Assembly (NCBI GenBank): GCA_910576205.1
Contig: CAJTHL010000013.1
Coordinates: forward strand, 1-64,000
Direction: 5' to 3'
Origin: Clostridia bacterium
GTDB taxonomy: Bacteria; Bacillota; Clostridia; Lachnospirales; Lachnospiraceae
DNA length: 64,000 bases
Shown: positions 16,174 through 24,665 of the stretch, one piece after another
Layout: every line of letters begins with the position of its first letter
Position numbering within the stretch: position 1 is the first letter of the stretch
Translations under genes and position numbers: made by a program
The notes under the pieces: model-generated
Databases searched by the model: none
What the model was told of the DNA's origin: nothing
The model's input: only the letters and a program-made list of their open reading frames with translations

Positions 16174-17490
16174 TTACAATGTATAGAGCTTTATCCCGCT
16201 GTGAACGCTGCCCGAAATCTCTTTTCCCAGGCCATACGTCGCGTTGGAGATCACGGCCTCCCCGTGGTTTACAAAAACCTCCACCAGGTTTTCATCCACC
16301 AGTACTTCCAGGTGGATTTCCCCGGAAAGCTCCGGCGTCTCTGATTTCAGATGGGCTCCCGCAAAGGGCGGGAATACATGGCTTCTGTCCGTACAGATCC
16401 GGTTTCCTCTGCGCCAGATATAAAAGCCTCCCAGGGAAATCTCCTCCCCTTCCTCCAGGGAAAAGACTGCCCGGTATCCCTCCGGGTGAGCCTCCCACAC
16501 GTCCGGAATCTCCCGGGAGCAGGCGGCCCGCACATTGGGATGCAGGGGGAAGCAAAGCTTCCCGTCCCGGATCTCTACAAGCCGGGGAGCGGTAAACATG
16601 CCGATCCAGCCCTCTTTCGTGGGCTTTGGCATACGGATCCAGCCCATAAGCGTCCGCCGTCCCTCCGCGTCCAGCGCAGTCTGGGGCGCGTAAAGATCCA
16701 TGCCGTAATCCAGGAACTGCCAGTTATCCGGTATTTTCATCTCACAGGAGGTCTCCTCAAAATCCACCAGAAAGCCAATGGCCTGATTCTGCTCCTTTTC
16801 CCGGTTCTTCAGAAATCCCATGGGGGAGATCAGAAGCGCCTTTCCTCCATCCACCTCAAAATAATCCGGGCATTCCCACATCCAGCCAAATCCCGGCCCT
16901 TTCCCCGTCTGATTTACATAATCCCATTTCTCCAGATCTTCGCTTCGGTAAAAGAGCACCCGTCCCTGCTCCTTTTCCACCGTGCTTCCAAGAATCAGAT
17001 ACCAGGCGTTTGTCCCCCGCCAGACTTTGGGATCCCGGGTGTGGGTTTTGTCCCCGGTTTTTTCGTTCCGGATCACCGGGATGGCCACATGCTTATCTGT
17101 CCAGTTATCAAAATGAAAGCCGTCCTCCGAGACTATCCGCATCTGGCAGGCCACAAACCGTTCTTCCGGATTGGCGTGAATATCCTCCGGGTCGTTCTCC
17201 TCATGGCAGATTCCCGTATAGAGCAGATGCAGACGTCCCTCCTTCTCCACGGCGCTTCCGGAAAAACAGCCGTTCTGATCCCCCCTCTTTGTCGGGAACA
17301 GGGCGATTCCCACATGCTCCCAGTTTACCAGATCCCGGCTCACCGCATGGCCCCAGTGCATGGTTCCCCAGCGGGGGGCATATGGAAAATACTGGTAAAA
17401 CATGTGATACATTCCCTTGTAATAGATAAACCCGTTGGGGTCGTTCACCCAGTTGTCCGGGGCCTTTAAGTGCAGTCGCTGTCTGGTCAT
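16174..17490 (-). CDS. Glycoside hydrolase family 32 (sucrose-6-phosphate hydrolase / beta-fructosidase)
   Basis: 438 residues. GH32 enzymes cleave beta-fructosidic bonds of sucrose, sucrose-6-phosphate or fructo-oligosaccharides. The catalytic nucleophile motif WVNDPNGFIYYKGMYHMFYQ is at the N-terminus, the stabiliser THTRDPKVW at mid-protein and the acid/base motif MWECPDYF after it. A C-terminal beta-sandwich follows (LVDENLVEVFVNHGEAVISN). No signal peptide, so it acts inside the cell. It is the last gene after an ABC importer, so the substrate is probably an imported unphosphorylated fructoside. Whether sucrose or short fructans cannot be told. Confidence 0.93.
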   Translation of the reverse strand: MTRQRLHLKAPDNWVNDPNGFIYYKGMYHMFYQYFPYAPRWGTMHWGHAVSRDLVNWEHVGIALFPTKRGDQNGCFSGSAVEKEGRLHLLYTGICHEENDPEDIHANPEERFVACQMRIVSEDGFHFDNWTDKHVAIPVIRNEKTGDKTHTRDPKVWRGTNAWYLILGSTVEKEQGRVLFYRSEDLEKWDYVNQTGKGPGFGWMWECPDYFEVDGGKALLISPMGFLKNREKEQNQAIGFLVDFEETSCEMKIPDNWQFLDYGMDLYAPQTALDAEGRRTLMGWIRMPKPTKEGWIGMFTAPRLVEIRDGKLCFPLHPNVRAACSREIPDVWEAHPEGYRAVFSLEEGEEISLGGFYIWRRGNRICTDRSHVFPPFAGAHLKSETPELSGEIHLEVLVDENLVEVFVNHGEAVISNATYGLGKEISGSVHSGIKLYTL

Positions 17491-17517
17491 ATGTTCATCT
17501 CTCCCTGTAAAATATGT

Positions 17518-18618
17518 CTATGCCTCTACATAATTCACGCCTGTCTCTCTGTCAAAAAAGTGCATTTTGGAGGGCACAAATGTAAAGGTAATCTCATCGC
17601 CCATCTGGTGCAGGTCGTATTTGGAAACCCTGGCCACAGCCTGGGCGCCTCCGAAGGTGAAATACAGATTATTCTCATTTCCCATAACCTCTGTATCCGT
17701 GATAACCGCCTTCATCTGTTCCTTCCCACAGGCTTCCAGGCTCTGGGCGTCCATCCTGATATCCTCCCCCCGGATGCCAAAGACCATATTCCCCTGCTTT
17801 CCTTTAAGCTTCTCCAGAACCTCCGCCGGAATCGTCATATGGCTTCCGCCGGAAAATTCCATCTGATCTCCCTTTACGGTCACGTCGAAGAAATTCATCT
17901 GGGGAGACCCGATAAATCCGGCCACAAACTGATTGGCGGGATGGTCGTAGAGCTCCATGGGTCTGCCTGCCTGCTGGACGACCCCCTCCTTCATAATCAC
18001 AATCCGGTCCGCCATGGTCATGGCCTCCACCTGGTCATGGGTCACATAGATAGTAGTAGCTCCCAGCTCCCTGTGAAGCTTGCTGATCTCTGTCCGCATG
18101 CTGACCCGCAGCTTGGCATCCAGATTGGACAGGGGCTCATCCATGAGAAATACCTTCTGATCTTTCACAATGGCCCGGCCCAGGGCTACCCTCTGCCGCT
18201 GGCCGCCGGAAAGATTCTTCGGCTTCCGGTAGCGGTATTCCTCCAGGCCAAGAATCTTAATGGCCCAGTCTACCTTTTTCTTAATCTCATCCGCCGGAAG
18301 CTTCATATTTTTAAGGCCGTATCCGATATTTTTCTCCACGGTCATATGGGGATACAAGGCGTAATTCTGAAATACCATGGCGATGCCTCTGTCTCTGGGC
18401 GCCACCTCGTTCATTTTCTTTCCGCCGATGTACAGCTCCCCGCCGGTAATCTCCTCAAAGCCCGCCACCATCCTGAGGGTAGTGGACTTGCCGCAGCCGG
18501 AGGGCCCCACAAAGGCGATAAATTCCTTCTCCTCAATCTCCATATTGAAATCTTTTACCGTGTCTGTCTCCGCGCCCGGATATCTCTTGCATATATGTTT
18601 AAATGTTATAAAGCTCAT
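17518..18618 (-). CDS. Sugar ABC importer ATPase (MsmK/UgpC/MalK type)
   Basis: 366 residues from ATG 18618 (MSFITFKHICKRYPG). An upstream start at 18663 would add 15 residues overlapping the permease gene. Walker A GPSGCGKSTT, signature LSGGQRQRVALGRAI, Walker B KVFLMDEPLSNLDAKLR, H-loop VTHDQVEAM. The C-terminal OB-fold (residues about 240-366) is of the carbohydrate-uptake type. It begins 4 bases after the second permease gene. It energises import by the MalF/MalG-like pair. Confidence 0.93.
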   Translation of the reverse strand: MSFITFKHICKRYPGAETDTVKDFNMEIEEKEFIAFVGPSGCGKSTTLRMVAGFEEITGGELYIGGKKMNEVAPRDRGIAMVFQNYALYPHMTVEKNIGYGLKNMKLPADEIKKKVDWAIKILGLEEYRYRKPKNLSGGQRQRVALGRAIVKDQKVFLMDEPLSNLDAKLRVSMRTEISKLHRELGATTIYVTHDQVEAMTMADRIVIMKEGVVQQAGRPMELYDHPANQFVAGFIGSPQMNFFDVTVKGDQMEFSGGSHMTIPAEVLEKLKGKQGNMVFGIRGEDIRMDAQSLEACGKEQMKAVITDTEVMGNENNLYFTFGGAQAVARVSKYDLHQMGDEITFTFVPSKMHFFDRETGVNYVEA

Positions 18619-18622
18619 ATTC

Positions 18623-19474
18623 TCACCCTTCCTTTGAACCTGTTGAGGTAACGCCCTCCACAATCTGTTTGCTGAACAGCGCGTAAATGATAATCACCGG
18701 AATGGTCACCAGGGTAATTACCGCCAGCGTCTGCCCCATGGTTGTATTGTCGTTTGATGTGATGGAATTCAGTCCGATCTGCGCCGTCAGAAGGTCGCTG
18801 GAGGTAAATACCAGGGACGGCCACAGATAGTCATTCCACACATTTAAGAATGTAAACACGCTCACCGTGGCTACCACCGTTTTGGACATGGGCAGAACCA
18901 TGGTAAAAAAGTATTTCACAGGCCCGCAGAAATCCAGCTGGGCGGCCTCGTACACATCGTCCGGGAGGCTTACGAACACCTGCCGGAAGAGGAAAATATT
19001 AAAGGGGTTCACAATCATGGGCAGAATATACCCGATAATGGTGTTTAACAGCCCCGCCTTGGCAATAATCAGAAAGTGGATGGTGATAACCGTCTCCGTG
19101 GGCACAATAAGCAGCATCATAATCACCAGCAGCCACTGGTCCCGGAAGGGAAACGCAATCTTTGCCAGGGCATAGCCCGCCAGACCGTTTACCACAATCC
19201 CCAGTATAATCAGAATCGCCGCATAAAACAAGGTGTTTGCCATATACCGGACAAAATTCGTGTTGGTGAGTATGGACACATAATTCTCAAAGAAGCCTCC
19301 CCCTGGGGCCGGGGGAATAAAAGCCGCGATGGAATTCATATCCGCCGTGATGGCCGCGTCCCCCTTAAAGGAATTTGCCAGCATCCAGATTACCGGAAAC
19401 AGGAAGAATATGGACAGCGCCAGCAGAAATACCACCAGAATCCAGTTAATGCGCCTTTGCTTTTTTGTCAGCAT
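18623..19474 (-). CDS. Sugar ABC importer permease, MalG type
   Basis: 283 residues with six predicted membrane spans. The cytoplasmic EAA loop, EAAQLDFCGPVKYFFTMVLP, contacts the ATPase. It overlaps the first permease gene by 29 bases, indicating translational coupling. Works with the MalF-type protein encoded immediately upstream. Confidence 0.92.
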   Translation of the reverse strand: MLTKKQRRINWILVVFLLALSIFFLFPVIWMLANSFKGDAAITADMNSIAAFIPPAPGGGFFENYVSILTNTNFVRYMANTLFYAAILIILGIVVNGLAGYALAKIAFPFRDQWLLVIMMLLIVPTETVITIHFLIIAKAGLLNTIIGYILPMIVNPFNIFLFRQVFVSLPDDVYEAAQLDFCGPVKYFFTMVLPMSKTVVATVSVFTFLNVWNDYLWPSLVFTSSDLLTAQIGLNSITSNDNTTMGQTLAVITLVTIPVIIIYALFSKQIVEGVTSTGSKEG

Positions 19475-20342
19475 GATTTCCCTCCTTTTCCTTTGTGAGC
19501 AGGTTCTGGATAATGGTCAGAACCACCACAAATATGGTAAATACAATGGCCATGGTGGAGGCCAGGCCCATCTCCCAGTTTACCGTGCCCGTCTCGTAGA
19601 TATCGTACACAATGGTGTAGGTGGAGTGATCCGGTCCGCCGCCTGTCATTACCATGGGCTGCACCAGCATGCGGAAAGCGCCGATGGTGACGGTGATAAA
19701 CACAAACACACACAGGGGTTTCAGCTCCGGCAAAGTGATATCCTTAAATTTCTTCCAGCTTGAAGCGTGATCCATCTCCGCCGCCTCATAAAGGGCCGGA
19801 CTGATATTCTGCAATCCTCCCAGGAAAATAATCATCTGGTATCCCACCCCCTGCCACACGCTCATAATAGCTATGGAAGGAAGGGCCTGAGAAGCGCTGT
19901 GGATAAAAGGCTGGGCGGAAATCCCCAGGTTTCCCAGAAGGGTGTTTAAGATTCCCTCCGGGCTGTAGATCTGCATCCAGAGGGTGGACACCACAGCCAG
20001 GGACATGACCACAGGCACAAAGAAGGCTACCTTGAAATACTTCTTGCAGTGGGCCGCGTGGTTAATGGCCATGGCCAGCAGCAGGGCGCCGCCGCACTGG
20101 AGAGGCACAATAATCAGCACAAATTTCACCGTGTTAAAAAAGGATCTCACAAAAAGCTCATCCTTAAAAATATTCACATAATTTTCCAGGCCCTTAAAAT
20201 GTGTCAGCTCCGGGTTCAAGGCAAAGTAATCCGTGAAGCTGAATCCCAATGTCAGAAGCATGGGCAGGAACAGGAACAGTGTGAGGAGCACCAGGGCCGG
20301 GCCAAAAAAGGCCATTCCCATAATCGAATTTTTCTTTCTCAT
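19446..20342 (-). CDS. Sugar ABC importer permease, MalF type
   Basis: 298 residues, six predicted spans, EAA loop EAAEMDHASSWKKFKDITLP. It overlaps the binding-protein gene by 4 bases (ATGA) and the second permease gene by 29. Belongs to the CUT1 oligosaccharide family. Confidence 0.92.
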   Translation of the reverse strand: MRKKNSIMGMAFFGPALVLLTLFLFLPMLLTLGFSFTDYFALNPELTHFKGLENYVNIFKDELFVRSFFNTVKFVLIIVPLQCGGALLLAMAINHAAHCKKYFKVAFFVPVVMSLAVVSTLWMQIYSPEGILNTLLGNLGISAQPFIHSASQALPSIAIMSVWQGVGYQMIIFLGGLQNISPALYEAAEMDHASSWKKFKDITLPELKPLCVFVFITVTIGAFRMLVQPMVMTGGGPDHSTYTIVYDIYETGTVNWEMGLASTMAIVFTIFVVVLTIIQNLLTKEKEGNHADKKAKAH

Positions 20343-21667
20343 TTCCTTGTATAGCGTTCCAGTTTCGCGTTAATCCTTTCTACAGATTTATCCATTTCCG
20401 CCTGGGCGTCTTTCCCGCCCAGAGCCGCGCTCTCCAGCACCTCCTGGAAACTGGTGCTCACCTGCGGATACACAGGGGTTTTCGGCCTTGGATGGCCGTA
20501 ACTGCTGAGCTGGTCATAGAGGGCCTTGTAGTTTTCATCTGTCTGGAACACCTCAATATTCGCAAAGGCCTCATAAGTGGAGGGGAAGGTTTTGGACATC
20601 TCCCAGATGCGGATGCCGCTCTCCACGCCGCTCATCCATTTCACCAGCTCCGTGGCCCCCTCAATATTCTTTGTGCCGGAGGATGCCGCAAACGCCCAGG
20701 AGCCGGTTGGCGTGTACCGCTCCCCCTTCCAGTTGTCTCCCACTACATAAGGGGCCACCCCCAGATCTATGTCCGGGTAACTGTTGTAGATGGTGTTTAC
20801 CTCCCAGGCCCCGTCAAATTTAAAAGCCGCTCTTCCGCTCTCAAAAAGCTTGTCGATGGGCGCCTGGGACATGTAACCCCTTTCCACAATAGTGCGGAAA
20901 TATTCCATGGCCGCTACATTCTCCGGGGCGTTGAAATACCCCTCCACTGTAAGTCCGTCCCCGCTGACCAGGTCTCCACCGTTAGACCACACAAAGGGCG
21001 CATAATAGTAGATGCTGGCCTCCCCTACGGGAAAGGTCATGTCCAGGGGATACCCATTCCTCTCCTCCATAAAGGGCTTAAGCTCCTCCAGAATCTCCAG
21101 AAATTCCGTCCAGGTCCAGGGATTCCCCGGCTCCGGAATCTGGATGCCCGCCTCCTCTATAAGGGCCTTGTTGTAGTACATTCCCACGCTGGATTCCATA
21201 ACACCCAGGGCGTAGAGCCTGTCGTCGTATGTACCCTGTTCCAGAATGGAGGGCAGGTAGACGCTTTGTTCCTCCTTTGTAAGCTCCGCCAGGGGCTGGA
21301 TGATACCGTTGGCCGCATAGGCCGCCACGTTGGGGCCGTCTACCGTCAGCACGTCCGGCAGGCCTCCCGCCATGACGGAGGCATTGATCTTGTCTGAATA
21401 CCCGCCGCCGCTGTCGTTTCTGGGGATAAACTCAATGTCCGCAAAATACTGCCCGTCGTAGGCCTCGTTAAAGCTCTCCACCGATTCTTTGTAGGCCTGC
21501 CCTTCCTCCGTGTCCTCAATGGAGTGTACCCAGATGGACAGATACGCCTCCCCCTGGTCAAACCCCTCCACGTCTCCCGGGCGGATCTCCTTTTTCTGGC
21601 AGCCTGCCAGGGAGCCCAGAAGCAGAAAAAGAGTGGTCAGACACAGCAATCGTTTTTTCATTCCCAT
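20339..21667 (-). CDS. Sugar ABC importer substrate-binding lipoprotein (CUT1)
   Basis: 442 residues. Lipoprotein signal peptide with lipobox LGSLAGC, lipidated Cys at about residue 23. Family 1 solute-binding fold, with the typical FKFDGAWEVN and TPTGSWAFAASSGTKNIEGA regions. First gene of the operon, transcribed from the promoter at 21883-21911 through three CCGG-centred operators. With the GH32 enzyme at the operon end, the likely ligand is sucrose or a fructo-oligosaccharide. Confidence 0.93.
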   Translation of the reverse strand: MGMKKRLLCLTTLFLLLGSLAGCQKKEIRPGDVEGFDQGEAYLSIWVHSIEDTEEGQAYKESVESFNEAYDGQYFADIEFIPRNDSGGGYSDKINASVMAGGLPDVLTVDGPNVAAYAANGIIQPLAELTKEEQSVYLPSILEQGTYDDRLYALGVMESSVGMYYNKALIEEAGIQIPEPGNPWTWTEFLEILEELKPFMEERNGYPLDMTFPVGEASIYYYAPFVWSNGGDLVSGDGLTVEGYFNAPENVAAMEYFRTIVERGYMSQAPIDKLFESGRAAFKFDGAWEVNTIYNSYPDIDLGVAPYVVGDNWKGERYTPTGSWAFAASSGTKNIEGATELVKWMSGVESGIRIWEMSKTFPSTYEAFANIEVFQTDENYKALYDQLSSYGHPRPKTPVYPQVSTSFQEVLESAALGGKDAQAEMDKSVERINAKLERYTRK

Positions 21668-21836
21668 TCCTCCTATTCCAGTTCCGCAAGCCCCCTCCCA
21701 ATACCTGGGATCTGGAAGAATTTCCGGCCGTTTTCACGTCCTGAAATCCTTCCGGGTATTGTATGGGGCCTTGCTGGTTTCCAGTTCCGCATCCGCCCTC
21801 CCGGTTACTTTTTGGGCAGGTGCTTGTTCCGTTTTT

Positions 21837-21872
21837 ATGACCGGTCATGTAACCGGTAATGTAACCGGTTAC
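21837..21872 (-). promoter_or_regulatory. Three tandem CCGG-centred operators of the fructan operon
   Basis: ATGACCGGTCAT (21837-21848, perfect palindrome), ATGTAACCGGTAAT (21847-21860) and GTAACCGGTTAC (21861-21872, perfect palindrome) have their CCGG centres exactly 12 bases apart. They lie just downstream of the -10 at 21883, covering about +4 to +40. Palindromes with a central CpG are typical LacI/GalR-family sites. The same TACCGGTT/AACCGGTT arms recur upstream of the LacI-type gene at 24666. Confidence 0.8.
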
Positions 21873-21882
21873 TTTTAAGGCA

Positions 21883-21911
21883 ATAATAATACGAAACAGG
21901 CGTATTGTCAA
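21883..21911 (-). promoter_or_regulatory. Fructan operon promoter
   Basis: TTGACA (21906-21911) and TATTAT (21883-21888) on the minus strand, 17-base spacer. Operators begin about ten bases downstream. Confidence 0.75.
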
Positions 21912-21960
21912 CCAGAAATTGTAAATTCAGCAAAACACACATTTTTATGGGGAGGAATTT

Positions 21961-22122
21961 GTGAAATATGTATACTTCACGAAAACGGAGGCCAATTTGA
22001 AATTCCATGAGGGACAGTATTATAATCTGATTGAAAACAGGCAGAATTACTTTTCCTCTGCCCAGACACATTTTGTGCAACTGAATGAAAAACCCAGGCC
22101 CCATAGGCGGTATGCCGTGTGA
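21961..22122 (+). CDS. Possible 53-residue protein with GTG start
   Basis: GTG at 21961 is preceded by GGGGAGG with five bases of spacing, a very good ribosome site. The frame runs 53 codons (MKYVYFTKTEANLKFHEGQY... ending PRPHRRYAV). No signal peptide and no family recognised. It lies in the divergent region between the fructan promoter and the TetR gene. The ribosome site is the main support; it could be a chance frame. Confidence 0.4.
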   Translation: MKYVYFTKTEANLKFHEGQYYNLIENRQNYFSSAQTHFVQLNEKPRPHRRYAV

Positions 22123-22196
22123 AAACAAAAGGCGGGACCGGGAAAGCATCCATGACATCCCCGTCTGTGAAACGACCTCTGTTTTCAAAATCCCCC

Positions 22197-22250
22197 TTGA
22201 CTTTTCCGACACCCATGTCGTATAATATTTTCAGACATACGTGTCGGAAA
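22197..22250 (+). promoter_or_regulatory. TetR-gene promoter with long operator dyad
   Basis: TTGACT (22197-22202) and TATAAT (22221-22226) are 18 bases apart. Perfect 10-base arms, TTTCCGACAC (22203-22212) and GTGTCGGAAA (22241-22250), flank inner ATGTC/GACAT half-sites. The dyad spans the -10, so the TetR-family product is probably an autorepressor. Confidence 0.75.
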
Positions 22251-22259
22251 GAGGATTCC

Positions 22260-22862
22260 ATGAATAAAAGAGGACAGGAGACAAGAACCCGCATCAAAAC
22301 ATGTGCATGCTCTCTTTTTGCCGAAAAGGGGTTTAATCAGGTGACCATGAAAGATATCTGTGAGGCTTCCGGCCTAAGCCGCGGCGGCCTCTACAACCAC
22401 TATGAAAGCACACGTCAGATTTTCCAGGAGCTCCTTAAGGATATGCAGAATAACCAGGCCAGGGCGTTTGACCAGAAGATAAGACAGAATCAGCCGGCCA
22501 CGTCCATTCTGGACGATATTCTGGAGGTTTACCGGGAGGAAATGCTTGACGGCCGGTCCTCTCTAAGCCTGGCCTTCTATGAATTTTTCAGCATTCACCA
22601 GGCCTGTGGGAAGGAAAATTCCCTGCAGGAGCAGTACCTGCTGTCCGTAAACACCTGGAAAAATCTGATACAGTACGGGATAGACAGGCAGGAATTCCGG
22701 GAAGTGGACACAGACGCCATAATCGATCTTCTTCTCTTTTCCTATCAGGGAGTCCGGATGTACAGTAAACTGATGCCTGTAGACAAAGAAATTCCCTCCA
22801 GAATCCTGGGGGAAATCAAAAAACAACTGGTAAGGAGTGATTCTGATGGCAACCATATTTAA
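22260..22862 (+). CDS. TetR-family transcriptional regulator
   Basis: 200 residues from ATG 22260, just after the operator dyad and a GGAAAGAGG ribosome site. The N-terminal HTH shows LFAEKGFNQVTMKDICEASG then LSRGGLYNHYESTRQIF. The C-terminal ligand/dimer domain is unassigned. It overlaps the nucleoside phosphorylase gene by 17 bases, so it probably controls that gene, with a nucleoside-like or stress ligand. Confidence 0.9.
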   Translation: MNKRGQETRTRIKTCACSLFAEKGFNQVTMKDICEASGLSRGGLYNHYESTRQIFQELLKDMQNNQARAFDQKIRQNQPATSILDDILEVYREEMLDGRSSLSLAFYEFFSIHQACGKENSLQEQYLLSVNTWKNLIQYGIDRQEFREVDTDAIIDLLLFSYQGVRMYSKLMPVDKEIPSRILGEIKKQLVRSDSDGNHI

Positions 22863-23634
22863 CAGCTTTGACCATGATAAAAACGCGTTTTTCAATCCCT
22901 CTGACACCACAAAGCCGCTCCCCGGCTTTCCCAAGGTATGTATCACCACATTTTCAGAGGGCATCATCGGGGATTTTGCCAGAAATAACAATGCAAAAGA
23001 AATCGCCGGCCTGTACAGCGCAAACGGGCCTGTCCCGGTATACGAAATAGAATACAGAAACAGGAAAATGGGCCTCTTCCTGTCCAGAATCGGCGCTCCC
23101 GCCTGTGTGGCGGGCCTGGAAGAGATCATCGCCCTTGGAGCCAGAGGCCTTGTCCAGTTTGGCTCCTGCGGCATCCTGAACGCGTCCCAAGCAGACAATA
23201 AGATTATCATTCCCTCCTCGGCCGTCAGAGACGAGGGCACCAGCTACCATTATCTTCCGGCCAGCGAAGAAATCCATGCCGACCCCGCCTCGGTCTCCCT
23301 GGCTGTCCAATGCCTGAAGAACCATGAAATCCCCTATGTAGTGGGCAAAACCTGGACTTCAGACGGCATTTACCGGGAAACAGGGAAGCTTATCGAAGCC
23401 CGCAAAGCCCAGGGCTGCATTGCCGTGGAGATGGAGTGCTCCGCCTCCCTGGCCGTGGCCCAATTCCGGGGAATCCCCATCCTGCAGTTCCTCTACGGCG
23501 CCGACACTCTGGACGCCGCCCAATGGGATATCCGGGATCTCACCGATTACGGCATAAGCTGTGCCAGCAAATACATGGCAATCGCCCTGGAATGCGGGCT
23601 CACTTTACAGCGCAGTTTTTCCGGTGAGCCTTAA
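22846..23634 (+). CDS. Nucleoside phosphorylase (PNP/UDP family)
   Basis: 262 residues from ATG 22846, with AAGGAGTGA upstream. An in-frame ATG three codons earlier lacks a good site. The family pattern is present: SRIGAPACVAGLEEIIALGA, QFGSCGIL, and the VEMECSASLAVAQFRG helix that binds the ribose. Catalyses phosphorolysis of a nucleoside (uridine or a purine; not resolvable). Its 3' end overlaps the convergent ClbS-like gene by 35 bases. Confidence 0.88.
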   Translation: MATIFNSFDHDKNAFFNPSDTTKPLPGFPKVCITTFSEGIIGDFARNNNAKEIAGLYSANGPVPVYEIEYRNRKMGLFLSRIGAPACVAGLEEIIALGARGLVQFGSCGILNASQADNKIIIPSSAVRDEGTSYHYLPASEEIHADPASVSLAVQCLKNHEIPYVVGKTWTSDGIYRETGKLIEARKAQGCIAVEMECSASLAVAQFRGIPILQFLYGADTLDAAQWDIRDLTDYGISCASKYMAIALECGLTLQRSFSGEP

Positions 23635-24142
23635 GCTTCTTCATGGCCCATTCATAATGGCTGGAAGTCACGCTGACAAAATAGGACCCCAGGGTGCTTC
23701 CCCCCACCCATTTGTAAACGCCTTTGGAAAACAGCTCTTCATTGGAAAAGCCCTCCGCCAGTTTCAGAATCTCCTCATGGGACTTCCAAAGCTGGTCCCT
23801 GGCATCCTCCAGGGAGGTATTCTGATGCTTTATCCAGAATTTTACATTCATTTCCCCATAGGTTTTCCAGGTATAAGGCCGGGGGATAAAAGACCTGCTC
23901 TCCCCATTCTGATTGGCCTGCACCCAGTTCAGCAAAAGCTGATGCCACTCATAGAGATGGATGAAAACATCCCGGAGATTTTTATCCCTCCCCCAGTGGG
24001 CCTCCTTTTTCTTCACATCCCCAGAAAAATCAAAGGGCGTTGCCAACTCTTTCTCCGTCAAGCCTGTTACAAGCCCGTTGAGTTTTTCAAAATTTTTTCC
24101 TGCCGCCTTTAATAAATCCGTTTTTGTCGCCGGTCTGCTCAT
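23600..24142 (-). CDS. ClbS/DfsB-family four-helix protein
   Basis: 180 residues. DVKKKEAHWGRDKNLRDVFI... HLYEWHQLLLNWVQANQNGE and YKWVGGSTLGSYF... HYEWAMKKLK are characteristic of the ClbS/DfsB (DinB-like) family. ClbS protects colibactin producers by hydrolysing the colibactin warhead; most homologues have unknown substrates. No biosynthetic cluster is nearby, so here it may be a resistance or housekeeping hydrolase. Stop codon overlaps the convergent phosphorylase gene. Confidence 0.85.
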   Translation of the reverse strand: MSRPATKTDLLKAAGKNFEKLNGLVTGLTEKELATPFDFSGDVKKKEAHWGRDKNLRDVFIHLYEWHQLLLNWVQANQNGESRSFIPRPYTWKTYGEMNVKFWIKHQNTSLEDARDQLWKSHEEILKLAEGFSNEELFSKGVYKWVGGSTLGSYFVSVTSSHYEWAMKKLKAHRKNCAVK

Positions 24143-24388
24143 ATTCCTCTTTCCTTTCTCCGGATCATGCCCTACGGGCGTTCCATTATGGCATGTCTCC
24201 GCCTTTCTGTGATACTGCCATTTTACCAGATAAATGCTGACGCCTTATGTCATGTTTTCTCGTTTTTTACCTGTACCGCCACAAATAATCATCCTGTAAA
24301 TATGCGTTGCAGGCGGCAGGCGGATATTTTATAATAGGAAATGCCTTAAGGGGCCGCCAAAAGCGTTTCCCGACAGGATACCTAAGCC

Positions 24389-24529
24389 ATGGATAAATCC
24401 GGATTTTACAAGGGTGACATAAATGGACATCACTTTATATTATCGGGAAAAGGAAATCACTTTATCACTCAAAAGAGATCTGATGAATTCAATAAGGAAG
24501 TGGAAAGGTTTTTACATACAATACCGTGA
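24389..24529 (+). pseudogene. Possible alpha/beta-hydrolase C-terminal remnant
   Basis: A 46-residue frame ending GNHFITQKRSDEFNKEVERF, similar to the last helix of alpha/beta hydrolases. The catalytic core is absent. Its start region has no ribosome site. Low confidence. Confidence 0.25.
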
Positions 24530-24562
24530 ATTTCCGTATGAAAAATAAATTCCCTTTACACA

Positions 24563-24586
24563 TTACCGGTTCCAAAACCGGTTATT
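24563..24586 (+). promoter_or_regulatory. CCGG-type operator dyad upstream of the LacI-type gene
   Basis: TTACCGGTT and AACCGGTTAT lie side by side, matching the operators at 21847-21872. Upstream of a promoter formed by TTGCCA (24594) and TATACT (about 24618) with an 18-base spacer. Indicates autoregulation and links this regulator to the fructan operon. Confidence 0.7.
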
Positions 24587-24665
24587 TCTCTATTGCCATC
24601 TCCATTTTCCTTATGCTATACTCAACCCATAGCAGAAAACACTTTCAGAGAGGGAGTTTTACAAT

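Noticed and set aside
16351..17469. 372-codon plus-strand frame antisense to the GH32 gene
   Set aside because: Long only because the GC-rich opposite strand has few stops. GH32 catalytic motifs are on the minus strand.
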